Positions 1-11,100 of a stretch of DNA of 64,000 bases are shown here, piece by piece. The DNA is from Selaginella moellendorffii. Its lineage: Eukaryota; Streptophyta; Lycopodiopsida; Selaginellales; Selaginellaceae. Position numbers and translations under genes: made by a program. The DNA is taken from contig NW_003314319.1 in assembly GCF_000143415.4 (NCBI RefSeq), forward strand, positions 958,365-1,022,364, written 5' to 3'. Positions within the stretch are counted from its first letter, which is position 1. Every line of letters begins with the position of its first letter. Under the pieces are notes generated by a model. It was given only the letters and a program-made list of their open reading frames with translations, searched no databases and was not told the origin of the DNA.

Positions 1-702
1 ATCGCTGTGATTTATGAAGTCTTAAGTTGGATAATTTGGAAATACTATATTATTACTATACGAAGACATGACCGAATACGGTAATAACAATCTGCTAAAC
101 TATATGCAGCCGTCAAATCTTAATCCTTTCCACGTGTACAAAGTTAAGAGCTTCATCTCATCCTTGAGACCTCAGCTTTCAAGATAAGCTTATGATACTC
201 ACTCTAAAGCCTGGACTTCAGGTCTTCAAAGCTACTGTAGAGTAGATCCTCAAGGTGATGGTGATTGAAGAAGAGCATGGGCAACCCTAGACCAGTTTGC
301 AGAGTACAAGTCAAGACAGTTTCCAGCATACTCATCCGACTGGCCTCGGCGATGTGCTAGTCATAACATGCTCGATACTGGAAAGGCCATGTCGTAATTG
401 TCTGGAGCTTCCATCAAGCGTGTGCCGTCTTAATCTCCAGCCCATTTGCATCCGCAATCCAAAGAATTAATATTAAAGTACAAACAAAGAAGAGAATCGT
501 ATAATTTCAAGCGTTAGGTGCCTCTGCGTTTACACTGCTAAATAACTTGGAAAAACAAAGGGACAAGAAATGCACGCCATAGTGTGAGTGTCACAGACGC
601 AAAAAGTGTTTAGAGTCCAGTTGAATCTTGAAATATGAAAATGTATTATACAATTTCAAGAGATTCTATTGTTTGCAAGAAAAGCTCGAAAGTAGGATTT
701 TC
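1..702. other. Intergenic, no gene recognised
   Basis: Moderately AT-rich sequence with no open frame that resembles a protein and no RNA gene that I can recognise. It probably holds the 3' flank of a gene outside the window and the promoter of the twin-Cx9C gene that starts at 723. Confidence 0.5.
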
Positions 703-717
703 TTTTAGGGTTCTTGG
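703..717 (+). promoter_or_regulatory. 5'-leader TTTTAGGGTTCTTGG motif
   Basis: The block ends 5 nt before the ATG at 723. A near-identical block stands before the channel, LIG4, RAD5A, TMX2 and SWI3B genes in this window. It contains TTAGGGTT, close to the plant telo-box. Function as a core-promoter or leader element is inferred. Confidence 0.5.
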
Positions 718-722
718 CCGCG

Positions 723-1163
723 ATGGCGGAAGGAGAGGATCCGCCGCCCAAGGCTTTCAAGTTTTCGTGCACGCCCGCATTGGATGCGCTCTGGTTTTGC
801 TACTGTAAGTGTGTGCTCCTTCACATTCATAGCATCTAAATGTTTTTTTTGGCTCTCGCAGCGCCCGTATTCCAGCTCCGAGAATACTACCGGGAAGGCA
901 CCTTCAACACTTGCACAGACAAATTCTGGGATGTGATGAACTGCTTCCGCCTCAAGACGAAGAAACTGGCCGAGGCTCAGGTCAATCTCTCTCGCTCTCG
1001 CTCACTCCAGAGTGAGTTTCTTACGATTTCTCCGCAGGTAATCATCGAAAGCGAGAATCGGAAGCGCGAGCAACCGCTGTTTTGGGAGCTGCGATCCAAG
1101 GAAGAAGCAACCGAAGCCTGGAACAAAGATTTCCCCGATATGAAGGAGAGTGATGGTCTTTAA
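723..1163 (+). CDS. Twin-Cx9C mitochondrial protein, Emi1/DUF3128-like
   Basis: Three exons (723-804, 862-980, 1038-1163) join in one frame to give 108 residues. The sequence shows a perfect twin Cx9C pattern: C16-x9-C26 and C45-x9-C55. The second lies in CTDKFWDVMNC, followed by CFRLKTK, which is typical of the DUF3128 family that includes yeast Emi1. Such proteins are imported into the mitochondrial intermembrane space and oxidatively folded by the Mia40 relay; some act in cytochrome c oxidase biogenesis. There is no cleavable presequence, as expected for this route. The start at 723 is the first ATG after the shared TTTTAGGG leader motif. The gene converges on bL34c, whose stop codon is about 100 bp downstream. 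The family call is solid; the precise role is inferred. Confidence 0.8.
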
Positions 1164-1266
1164 ATCCTCGTTCTCAGCAAGAAAGTGGTCCTCAAGAGAT
1201 CAAACTTTGCTCGTGACGATCTGGATCATTCCAACGAAGATCTAGACATTGCCAAGGAATTCCTTC

Positions 1267-1737
1267 TCAAGCCCGCTTTCCACTGTTGGGATTGGATTGA
1301 GGGACGAGCACCTTGCGGCCCTTTCGCCGCCGCCGCCGCAGCACATTCCTCCCGCCGGGCGTCGACATCCTCTTCCGGAATCCCTGCGCCCTCGCCCGCG
1401 ACTTGCGAGACCTGGATCTCTTGGTGCATGCCATGGATGCCTTGCCCGCTCTCACTACCAGCTGCCGCGGCCGCTTCTTCGCTCCATCCACGCACACCGG
1501 CGCCGAGAAGAGCCCCCACGACGATCCTCCTGTGAGATTCTAGCGTTGAATCGATTGGTGAGGGAAGGAATCAATCGGACCTGAGAAGAGCGCTCCCCGC
1601 GCGGATGAGAGAGACGACGCCGCGGCCGTGGGCGCGAACGAGGACGCATCGAGACCTAATCGAGAGGAGGAGGAGGAGATTGGGCGTAGGGCGAGTGTTC
1701 TTCCCAGCGATGGTGCCATAGCCATTGCGAGCGCCAT
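1267..1737 (-). CDS. RPL34: Chloroplast 50S ribosomal protein bL34 (nuclear-encoded)
   Basis: Two exons (1737-1581 and 1529-1267, split by a 51-nt GT-AG intron) give 139 residues. The C-terminal part is unmistakably bL34: [20 protein letters not shown], then a STPGGR turn, a run of Arg/Lys ([10 protein letters not shown]) and a final NPNSGKRA. Bacterial bL34 is only about 45 residues, so the first ~90 residues are a Ser/Ala-rich chloroplast transit peptide plus linker. bL34 is a small rRNA-binding protein of the large ribosomal subunit and here would serve plastid translation. The start ATG is 73 bp from the divergent PPR gene, and an AAACCCTA telo-box lies about 20 bp upstream, as is common for plant ribosomal protein genes. 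Confidence 0.9.
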
Positions 1738-1810
1738 CTTATCCCCTGTTTTTCACAAACCCTAAAAAGGTAAAGGGGTAAAGCAACATGGAATAGTTAT
1801 TTCCCCTTTC

Positions 1811-4423
1811 ATGGCATTTGCCCTAACCCCAAGCTCCACTCTTCTTGGCAAATCCCACGCCCTAGACAACGATTTCGTTGCGAGGTATGCCGATCTCATC
1901 CGCCAGTGCCGCGATTCTGGCGCTCTCGCCCAGGGCAAGCTCCTCCACGCGCGGCTCGCGAGATCGCTGCTCGACACCCACACATTCCTGGGAAATCTCC
2001 TCGTCGAGATGTATGGGAGATGCGGCAGCACCGCCGACGCTGCCGCGGCCTTCGATCGAATCGCGAATCGCAATGTTTTCTCCTGGACGATCCTCATCGC
2101 GGCATTTGCCCGGAATGGCCAATCCGTGCCAGCGATGGTGGCGTTCCAGCAAATGGATCTGGAAGGGGTTCGCCCAAACAAGGTCACGTTCTTGGCTATG
2201 GTGGACGCGTGCTCTGGCTATGGCTGCCCTGCCCAGGCACTGGATCTTCACCAGCGAGTCCTCGCATCGATCGAATTCGATCTTGTGCTTGCGACCGCGA
2301 TCATCAGCATGCTGGGGAAGTGTGGGATCATCGCCGCCGCGGAGGAGGAATTCCTGGCCAATCTCGAGGAAATCGAGAGCAAGCGATGCGTGATCGCGTG
2401 GAATGCCATGCTTGCTGCGTATGCCCGCAATGGTTGCCATCGCGAGTGCCTGGATCTCTTCCAAGAGATCGTGGAGCTCGATCAGGGTTTGCCCGACGCT
2501 GCGACAATCGCCTCTGCCCTCTCGGCGTGTTGCGATCCCAAGTTCTTGGATCCAGGGAAAGCAATCCACGCAAGAGCGATCGCTGACGACCGGATGGATC
2601 GATCCACCGTGGTGGGAAATTGCATCGTGAGAATGTACGCTCAGTGCCAGAGCTTTGACGATTCGATGGCCGCATTTGAAGAGATCACTGCCAAGAACGC
2701 CGTGTCATGGTCGATCGCGATGGCGGCGCTCGTCCAGGCCGGGCGATCCGATGAGGCCGCGCGATTGCTGTGGCGGATGGATCTGGATGGAACCAAGCCA
2801 GACAAGATCGCAATGGTGAGCACGATTGGCACATTTGGCGAAAGCATCCCCCCAATCTCCAATCCAAGACCCCAAGAACTCGCCGCGAGGGCTCGCGCAG
2901 CTGGATTACACACCGATCCCTTCGTCGGCAGCGCGATCGTGAGCATGCTTGCTCGATCCGGGATCTTGGACGATGCGTGTGAATCGTTTGCCGAGGTCTC
3001 GGACAAGCGCGATATCGTGGTGTGGAATTCTTTGCTAGCGGCACTGGAGAGCCAGGAAGCGATCGAGCTCTTCCATCGCCTGTGCTTGGAAGGAATTGCC
3101 CCAAATCCAGCCACCCTCGTCAGCGTCTTCGATGCGTTGTCCACGCTTGGCTGCGATGATCGTGATCGCGCGCTCGCGATGGCGATCAAATTGGAGTCAC
3201 TGATCGCGAGCTCGATGGATCTATCATCCAATCCATCAATGCTGCTCGTCCTAGAGAATTCGATGATCAACGCGTTTGGCAAGCTTGGCAGCCTCGCGGA
3301 CGCGCGGCGGATCTTCGATGGGATGAGGAATCGCAGCGTCGTGTCGTGGACCGCGATGATCGATGCGTACGCGCGGCAGGGATTCCATCGCGAGGCGCTT
3401 GTTCTCTTTGAGCAGATGGATTTCGATCAAGAGATCCAGCCCAACGATTTCACCTTGAGCACCATCCTCGCGTCGTGTGCGAGAGTGGGAGAGATTGCCA
3501 AGATCCATGCGAGAGCTCAGTCGATTCATGGGGATCTAGATCTTGGCGCTGTGGTTGGATCGGCCTTGATCGCCAGCTATGGCGATTGCGGCTGCGTGGA
3601 GGAATCTCTCAGGGTCTTCCAAGAAATCAAATGCAAGAATACCGTGACATGGAACGCGATGATCGAGGCTCTTGCCAAGAACAATCAAGCCGGCGATGCG
3701 ATCCACCTCCTCCACACGATGGATCTCGAGGGCGTAAAAGCCAGCGCCGCCACGCTCGCCATTGCGATCTCTGCGTGCTCGCAGCTGGGCAGGATCGATC
3801 AAGCTCGCGAGATCCACGCTCGAGCGGCGGCGATCAACCTGGGCGATGGCGATCAGCGCGAAATATTGGGCGTGGCGATGATCAACCTGTATGGCAGGGG
3901 AGGATTGCTGCCTGATGCTCGCCGATCCTTCCAAGATCTCGCGAAGAGCAACACACGCGCATCGATAAGCTCATGGAACGCGATCGTTGCCGCGATCGCT
4001 CGCGCGGGTGATTCCAGGGGCGTGGTGGAGGCATTCCACTCGATCCATCTGGAGGGACTGGAGCCGAATCAAGCGACCTTCTGGCAGTTGCTAGCGTCGT
4101 GCTGCCACACGGGATTGCTGGACGAGGTGTGGGAGAGATTTATCTACATGAGGGAAGATCACGGAGTAGAACAGGCAAAGAGGCACTGGAGCTCGGTGGT
4201 GGATGCCCTGGCGAGGGCGGGATCCATGGGAGATGCCGCGGATGTAGCCCGGACAATGCCCTTCCGCCCTAGCACCGCAGTGTGGAAGATCTTGCTCCAT
4301 GCGTGCCAGATCCATGGTGAGGGCTGGGGTAGTGCCCACGGCGCCGCTCGCGAGGCGTCGAGGCTTCGCCCCATGGACGCCGTGCCCTATGTGCTGCTGG
4401 CCAACATGTATGCCACCTCATGA
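1811..4423 (+). CDS. Pentatricopeptide repeat (PPR) protein, PLS type
   Basis: A single exon of 870 codons. The protein is almost wholly PPR repeats, with recurring NxLVxMYGRCG, FDRIANRNVFSWT, IAAFARNGQ and GVRPNKVTF blocks; the alternating repeat lengths are those of the plant PLS class. The C-terminus reads VWKILLHACQIHG and PYVLLANMYATS, the usual lead into an E domain, but then stops, so there is no full E+/DYW deaminase domain. PPR proteins bind organellar RNA sequence-specifically and act in editing, splicing or stability. The N-terminus could carry a plastid or mitochondrial signal but is not diagnostic. Lack of introns is typical of this family. The RNA target cannot be read from the sequence. 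Confidence 0.9.
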   Translation: MAFALTPSSTLLGKSHALDNDFVARYADLIRQCRDSGALAQGKLLHARLARSLLDTHTFLGNLLVEMYGRCGSTADAAAAFDRIANRNVFSWTILIAAFARNGQSVPAMVAFQQMDLEGVRPNKVTFLAMVDACSGYGCPAQALDLHQRVLASIEFDLVLATAIISMLGKCGIIAAAEEEFLANLEEIESKRCVIAWNAMLAAYARNGCHRECLDLFQEIVELDQGLPDAATIASALSACCDPKFLDPGKAIHARAIADDRMDRSTVVGNCIVRMYAQCQSFDDSMAAFEEITAKNAVSWSIAMAALVQAGRSDEAARLLWRMDLDGTKPDKIAMVSTIGTFGESIPPISNPRPQELAARARAAGLHTDPFVGSAIVSMLARSGILDDACESFAEVSDKRDIVVWNSLLAALESQEAIELFHRLCLEGIAPNPATLVSVFDALSTLGCDDRDRALAMAIKLESLIASSMDLSSNPSMLLVLENSMINAFGKLGSLADARRIFDGMRNRSVVSWTAMIDAYARQGFHREALVLFEQMDFDQEIQPNDFTLSTILASCARVGEIAKIHARAQSIHGDLDLGAVVGSALIASYGDCGCVEESLRVFQEIKCKNTVTWNAMIEALAKNNQAGDAIHLLHTMDLEGVKASAATLAIAISACSQLGRIDQAREIHARAAAINLGDGDQREILGVAMINLYGRGGLLPDARRSFQDLAKSNTRASISSWNAIVAAIARAGDSRGVVEAFHSIHLEGLEPNQATFWQLLASCCHTGLLDEVWERFIYMREDHGVEQAKRHWSSVVDALARAGSMGDAADVARTMPFRPSTAVWKILLHACQIHGEGWGSAHGAAREASRLRPMDAVPYVLLANMYATS

Positions 4424-4626
4424 CACGTCAACTGTATACACCGTCCAGGTGGACCAACCCCCGAGCTCCTTTCTTTCCTGTATATTGGAAATCGATGAGA
4501 GAAGATATGGGCAAAAGCTGGTATTTTATCGCTAGTTTACACACGCGGATGCTCTAGGGCAAGCTTGAGGATGGTGGAGAGCGCGGGCTGGGGCTAGGGC
4601 TACTGGGAATCACAGGCTCCGCCACG

Positions 4627-4980
4627 ATGATCCGGCGGTGGCGGCGCGGCAAGAGCGGCAAGAGTGGCTGCGGTGGCATTGTGGAGAGATGGCGGCGGCG
4701 GCGATCATCGCTCGATGAGAGCGAGCAGCAGCAGCAGGATTTGGATCACCAGGATCGATTCGCTTGCAAGCGCGTGTGCGCGTCGGATCGGATGATGAAG
4801 CGAGTGGGCAGCTTTGCAAAGGATGTGACGCCCAGTTCGTGCGTCACTGTGTGTGGGGTCTCGGATTTGGATGCTTGTGCCGAGGCATGCGCTCGATCTG
4901 TTTGTTCTACGCAGCATCACGTCCCCAATTGGAATGATGTTTGTATGCGGCGATGCCAGAGCGAGTGCCTAAGATCATGA
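4627..4980 (+). CDS. Small Cys-rich Cx3C-repeat protein
   Basis: One exon, 117 residues. The first ~45 residues are Arg-rich with a short Gln run. The rest holds regularly placed cysteines: C47-x3-C51, C72-x3-C76, C84-x3-C88-x4-C93 and C106-x3-C110-x3-C114. The C-terminal block VPNWNDVCMRRCQSEC looks conserved and coding rather than random. I do not recognise a named family with certainty; the paired Cx3C spacing recalls helical-hairpin folds such as alpha-hairpinins or small Tim-type proteins. There is no clear signal peptide, so a secreted peptide is not supported by this start codon. The true start could lie further downstream. Confidence 0.55.
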   Translation: MIRRWRRGKSGKSGCGGIVERWRRRRSSLDESEQQQQDLDHQDRFACKRVCASDRMMKRVGSFAKDVTPSSCVTVCGVSDLDACAEACARSVCSTQHHVPNWNDVCMRRCQSECLRS

Positions 4981-5116
4981 GGGTATCAATGCAGAGAATT
5001 TTTTTCTCCTATACTGCGTTCTTCGTTCTTTTGTGAAACGAAAACGATCGCAAGGAGAAAAGGCTCTCGTGGCCAAAACGCCGCCCTTGGATCACGCGTT
5101 CTATTAGGTAGTTTGA

Positions 5117-5132
5117 ATTTTAGGGCTCTTGG
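5117..5132 (+). promoter_or_regulatory. 5'-leader ATTTTAGGGCTCTTGG motif
   Basis: This 16-mer ends 2 nt before the channel ATG at 5135. It differs at one base from the copies before LIG4 and RAD5A. If it is transcribed it sits at the very end of the 5' leader. Its role is inferred from recurrence only. Confidence 0.5.
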
Positions 5133-5134
5133 CG

Positions 5135-8100
5135 ATGACGGCCATGGAGGGAGTTCGCCGGCGGATGAGCGCTCTCGAGGCGGCGACGCAAGCTATGACG
5201 AAGCTCACGCAGAGGTAGGCGCCGGAGGCATAATGTAGCTTAGCTGATGCAGTGATTCATCGATCGCCTCGAAATACTTCTTCCAGTGATCCCATCCCGC
5301 AAGAAGATCACGATTTCATAGCTCGGCATCCGACATGGGAGGATCAGCTGCCTCCGATTCATGGGGTGAGCAAAGCAGCGCCGGATCGCGACCGAGCAGC
5401 GTCATCATCTTCGTCTGCCGCATTGATTGCCGCACTGGCCCCAGCGATTCCCGATTCCCCGGCAACCAAGAACTGGAAGAGGGCTTACACTGCAATCAAG
5501 AGGCTCATGGTAACTTTACTTCTTTCGACTTTAGAGAGTCCTTATTTTCTGTTTCTAGAATATAAGAAGAAAGGCGAGGCGGACTGCTGTCGGGACTGGA
5601 GCAAGAATGGAGGGCACTGCGCTTGGAATTTGGAGCCTCTACAGCCCGTCACGCTTATACATTTTCAGGCTTCTCTACAATCAGTACGTGGATAGAAGTT
5701 TATCATCCTTCCTCTAACAGGCTTTGGTGGCAGGAGAGCCGAGTATGTTGTTGTGTTTCTTATATGCTCCCATATGGTAGTGCTTATCTTCCAAGCGATG
5801 GCTGGGTCTAGGCACGAACGATGGACACACGTCCGGAGTTTCAACATCGATTTCCTGGACGGGCTCATCACGGCGCTTTATACGTAATTTGTTTCCCTCT
5901 TCGAGGTTTCCCCTCACACTTGTGTTTGCAGGATTGAAATGGTTTTACGAATTTCGGCTCTTGGTTTTATCAACGGCCGTCACTGCTACATGCGGAATCC
6001 GTACAATAGGCTCGACTTTGTCATTGTTTTCGATTCCTGGTATTGTTGAGGTTTTGTATCTGATGGTCGTAAGTGTTTCACCAGCTCTTTGCGAGGTGCA
6101 GGGTACATATCATTGCTCGAGGTGTAACTGGACATGATTTTTTCGCGCGGATAGCCGTGTTCCGCGTGTTTCGTGGCCTGCTAGCGTTGAAGCACGTCAC
6201 ATTTTTTGCCGATGTCATAGTATGGTTTGTAAAATTTTGATTTGTGCATTGTTAACACTTGACAATAGGCCATCATGGCGGCCGTGAAAAAGAGCGTTGG
6301 TCCTCTCCAAAACGTTATACTTTTGACGTTTTTCCTGTTGGTTTTCTATTCTCTACTCGGCACGCAGTTCTTGCAAAACTCGATGAATCAAAGGTAATCT
6401 CGATAGTTCTTATCACGTGATCAAAATCCTCCTGGGCAGGTGCTTTCGAACAGCGGACAAGCAACTTGCTTATCCCATGCGCTTTTGTGACAAAAAAGCT
6501 GCTGGCGGCTACGTATGTCCACCATTTCAGAACTGTATGGTGAGTTTTTTCTATAAGCTCATTCCTTATTCATCTCTTTGTTTGTAGACATACGAGAATC
6601 CCAACCATGGAGCGACAACTTTTGATTATCTCTGGTATTCGCTGCTTACCATGTTTCAGGTTTGTGTCACTTCATAGCATCTTATCGCCTTAGCACACTT
6701 CAAGGTGGTCACTCTGCAGGTGATAACTTTGGAAGGATGGAGCCTCGTCATGCAGGATGTGAAGGATGCTGAAGGGGAGCGAGCCAGTAAGGCGTTGACA
6801 TTGTTTCTTTTATTGCTTACACATTCCATTGCACCACAGATTCTTACTTTATGACGTTAATTGTTCTGGGTACATATTTCCTGGCGAACGTTTTCATCGC
6901 CGGTATCAGTGGTGTATTTCTTCGTGTTCGATCAGAGCATCAGGTGCACACTTGTTTTTAATGACCGACTGATTTGGCTTAAGTTAAGCTGTTATTATCC
7001 AGGCTTTGCTGAGGAAAGCCCGTAGAACCTCGGTGTCCTTTTACGATGCAACGATGATGGCACAAGTGCTGAAAGACAATATCGTCAAAGCCGACTCGCA
7101 CATGCCATGGTATAACCGCTTACTCAACAGGTCAAGAAAGGTGCAGCAGAATGTCGCGAGAGCATTAAGTCGGACACGGACCTCCCTGCGGACTGCCCTT
7201 CAAGCCAGATCAATGAGAGTGCGGTCCAGTAGGTCTTTCAGTCGAAGTATGACGATAGGAGTTCAAGCAGCGTTGACAGTTTCCGAAAAAAGCCGCGACA
7301 TCGTTGAACATCCCAAGTTTGAGTGGGGAGTACTTCTCAGTGTCACCATTAACGTCGTGCTCTTATCGTCCTTCAAGTATGGGATGTCAAAACGGTTGTT
7401 GCATATGCTCGGTATTCATTTCACGACTTCCTTTCTATTCGTTCAGCATGATAAATTTTGTATGCAGACGGGTTACAAGCAGTAATGCTTTTTGCTTTCA
7501 GCGGGGAACTTCTGCTGCGCTTTCTAGCATACGGTCCTGGCGATTTTCTTGACGATGGTGAGTTCTTTGTTTTCATGTTGTCTTCTGGTCTGATCCCGAA
7601 ATTTTCAGGAATGAATTTGCTGGACTTGATAGTTGTTTTGACATCTATTGTGGCACTCAGTTCTCATTCGTTTCCAAATTTAACATCAATAAGAATTATG
7701 CGGTGGTTTTACTCTTCGAAGAAGTATGTTGCAAAACATCCCAGTGTAGTGGTGAGTTGCTGCGTTCACTTTGATTGATTTTAATACGTGATGCAGGCTA
7801 CTTGCATGGAAAGTGTTGGCTCTTTGGCGGGGGTTTTTTTCTTTTTCCTTCTGGTTATCATAGTAATCTCTATCATCAGCATGGAATTGTACAGTGGGCA
7901 GTATTACAGCTTTCCTGAAGAGTATCCGCGAGGAAATCATGATTCCATACTGGAAGCCATGCTCGTCTGGTTTACAGTAACCACGGCTGAATCCTGGGTA
8001 AACCAAATGTGGAATTCCCTGCGACCTGGAGTTCAATATAAGTAAGCAGCCACTGAAGTATCTCTAGTATTGACGCCTTCGTGTTTGCAGTGTAGTGGCA

Positions 8101-11100
8101 CCGTTTTTATACGTCTTTTACTTCGTCGTGACAGTTTACGTCGTTATGAATCTTATAATTGCTGTCTTGCTCGAGAGAAACGAGCTTACTGACAACCAGA
8201 AGAAGCGAATCCAACGGGTGAGTGAGGTAAAAAATGAGAACTGCATCTAAGAACTATTTTCTTTCAGATGGAACACATGAAGTTAATCAGGAGAATGCAA
8301 AGTCAGGCACTCACAAGAAGCGGAAGCTGGGTTGTGGGCGCAGTAGAAGGAATGAAAGGTTTGCGACGGATGACAACTCGCATGTTAAGCGTCAAAGATC
8401 ACGTAAAACCGGTTAAAGCCAGGCCAAGAGAGAAGGGGTCCCAGGGTCGTCAACGCCCGGCAGTAACAGCTGCTAAGGCTGATGGGGGTACTACTGGATC
8501 CGCTTTAGAGGCCCCATCATCGGTCGTTCCAGCTGCAGAGTCTTCTGAAGCACCGCCGTCGCGTCACAGGCGTTCTTCCCAAGTTTTACAGGTTTCTGGT
8601 TTTCCGTCTAATATCGGTGAAAGGAGGGGTTCAAGGACCGCACTTCAAGATGCCGTGATAACTCTCGACAAGATTCTCAGCAGTCCAAAAATTGGCAGAA
8701 ATCTAAGCAGGGCCTCTAGCAACAGGAAATCTTTCCAGCTGTCGGAGTACGAAGAGCTCGAGAGAACTCTTACAACCATACAGAGACCGTGGTACTTGCG
8801 AGAAGGGTCGCTTCTTCTATTTGGAGAGGGCAACACGATAAGGATCCTGTCTAGGAAGATCCTCGGCAGTAAACCGTACTTGTGGTTTGTGATAGTTTGG
8901 ATGGTCATCAATACTTGGCTCGTAGTTGAGATGGGAGATGATGGAGAGCCGATAATTGTCCCCGATTTCATTTGGAGTCTGCAGAAGATCAACTTTGTGG
9001 TAAGCACATGCTTATCTTATTTTGCTCGACATTGTACATTGTTTTGGAGCAGGTCTTTTTGGTAGACTGTTTGATGAAGATCGTTGCACAGGGACTTATT
9101 TTTGCGCCAGATGCATACTTGAGTGACTGGTACAACATCTTGGACTTGTTTATTCTCGTCACCGATGCGCTTATTCTTGTGAAGTATAACGCTGAGAATG
9201 AAACTTCCATACCAACCGTCGGTGCGTTTACTTCTCTTCGGCCGTTTCGTTTCGTGGTTCGGTTTACAGGACTGAGGTCATTATTATCAAATCTTTTTCG
9301 GACTATTCCAGCAATTGTGTCGGTTATTCTCTTTACATTTTCAATTCTCCTGATATTTGGAACCATCGGGCTGCAGCAGTTTCGGGGGCTTCTCTGGAAA
9401 TGCAATGACCCGAGGATCACGCACCGAGCATATTGTACCGGCCTCTATGTTAATGACATTGGCATCCTTGCTCCGCGAGCCTGGGTTAATAACGTTTTCC
9501 ACTTCGACGACATCCAGAATGCCCTCCTCAGTATGTTCGTCTGCTCCACTTTCGACAACTGGTTGACGCACTTCATGTACCCTGTCATGGACATCACTGG
9601 GGAAGACCACCAGCCTGTTCGGAACGCGAGTCCTGTCAACGCCTTGTTTTTCGTGGCATTCTGCTGTATCGGGGGATTTTATATCGTCAGAGTTTTCATC
9701 GGGGTGTTTATCAACGAGTTTGGAAAAAATTCTGGAGCAGTTCTTCTCACAGAGAGGCAGAAGCTGTGGAGGGACATGAACCGTATCATCCAGAAAACTT
9801 ATGCTATTCCGCTGGCTCGACGACCAAGCAATCCCATCCGGGGGATGTGCTTCTACTTGATTCGCAATCCGACATATCAAAAGTGCATGATCCTCGCACT
9901 CCTTGGCTACTCCGGGCTACTTGCGACTAACTATGCTGGCCAGTCAGCAGTTGTTTCGGACCGGCGTCAGATGGCTCACTGTGCGATTACAACATATTTC
10001 CTGCTCGAATCCGTGATGAAGTTCCTTGGTGACGAGGTACCTCATTCATCGTTTTCTCGATTGTTTTTTGTTTGACCACCTGGTTTTTCCTTTCTCCAGT
10101 GGAAGGTCTATAAGAACGAGGTTGCACGGCAGATGGAGTTTGGACTCTCCATAATGGCCGCCATTGGTTTCATGGGAAAGAAGGGAACGGTGAGGGGCTA
10201 TGTGGGCCGCACTGCCTACATTGCTCGAGTTTTTTGCATCATTCCTCACGTAGCGAGAGCGCGGGTTATTATGCGAACAATGTTCATCTGTTTGCCAACT
10301 GTAGCTGAGATACTCGCTCTTCTCGCAATTTTCATGTATATGTTCGCGGGGATGGCTTTTCAACTCTTCAGTGCAATGAAGGAAGGGACCTGCATTGGCC
10401 CGTCTGTCAACTTTCGCACTTTCGTCAACGCTTTCATTGCGGTGTTTCAGGTAAAGGCTTGCTTTTCTACCACTTTCAGTTTCGCTTTTCTTTTACAGGT
10501 TACAACTCTTGATAACTGGTCTTGCGTTATGATGGATACCACAATTGATGCACCCGCCTGCACCAACGGTAAAACACTACTCGGCGATGATTGTGGCTAT
10601 CCAGAGGGCGGGATTATCTTCTTCGCCTTCTTGGTCTTGGTCGGGAGCCACATATTCATGAACTTGTTTGTGGCTGTCATACTGGATGCTGTAACCTTCG
10701 GCCTTGTGAACGAGAACTCTATGGTCATGCCAGAGCACCTGTTAGCATATCGAAACTTGTGGAGCCAAGAACCATTCGATCCCAAGTAAGCCACTTAATT
10801 ACGTTCAAGTCCTTGCGGAACTAACTTTACAATCGTCCAGTGCTACGGGATACATTGGCATGCACAAGCTGCGACGATTTGTAAACGCCCTCGGTGATCC
10901 GCTGGGCCGGCGCTACAAATACGCGACCCAATGGTTTGGCGTGTTCCTCTCAATCTCTCTTTGTCTCTCACTCGTTTTTTTCTTTGTTCTGCTCAGGTAC
11001 ATGAGAATAGAGTACGAGGTGATGAGTTTTCGAGTTCCAAACAAAGGAATCCCTTTCAAGGAGCTGCTGGAAACGCTGACGCTGTATAAGATCGGACCAA

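Noticed and set aside
1185-1584. Plus-strand frames after the Cx9C gene
   Set aside because: Antisense of the bL34c second exon; the minus strand has the clear ribosomal signature.
5252-5695. 147-codon frame through the channel introns 2 and 3
   Set aside because: It is exon 2 read on into the intron; the spliced frame gives a better S1 lead-in.
6030-6102. Apparent frameshift in repeat I S3-S4 of the channel
   Set aside because: Resolved by an intron 6040-6101 (GTATTG...GTGCAG); the frame then runs cleanly from DFVIVFDSW into VHIIARGVTG.
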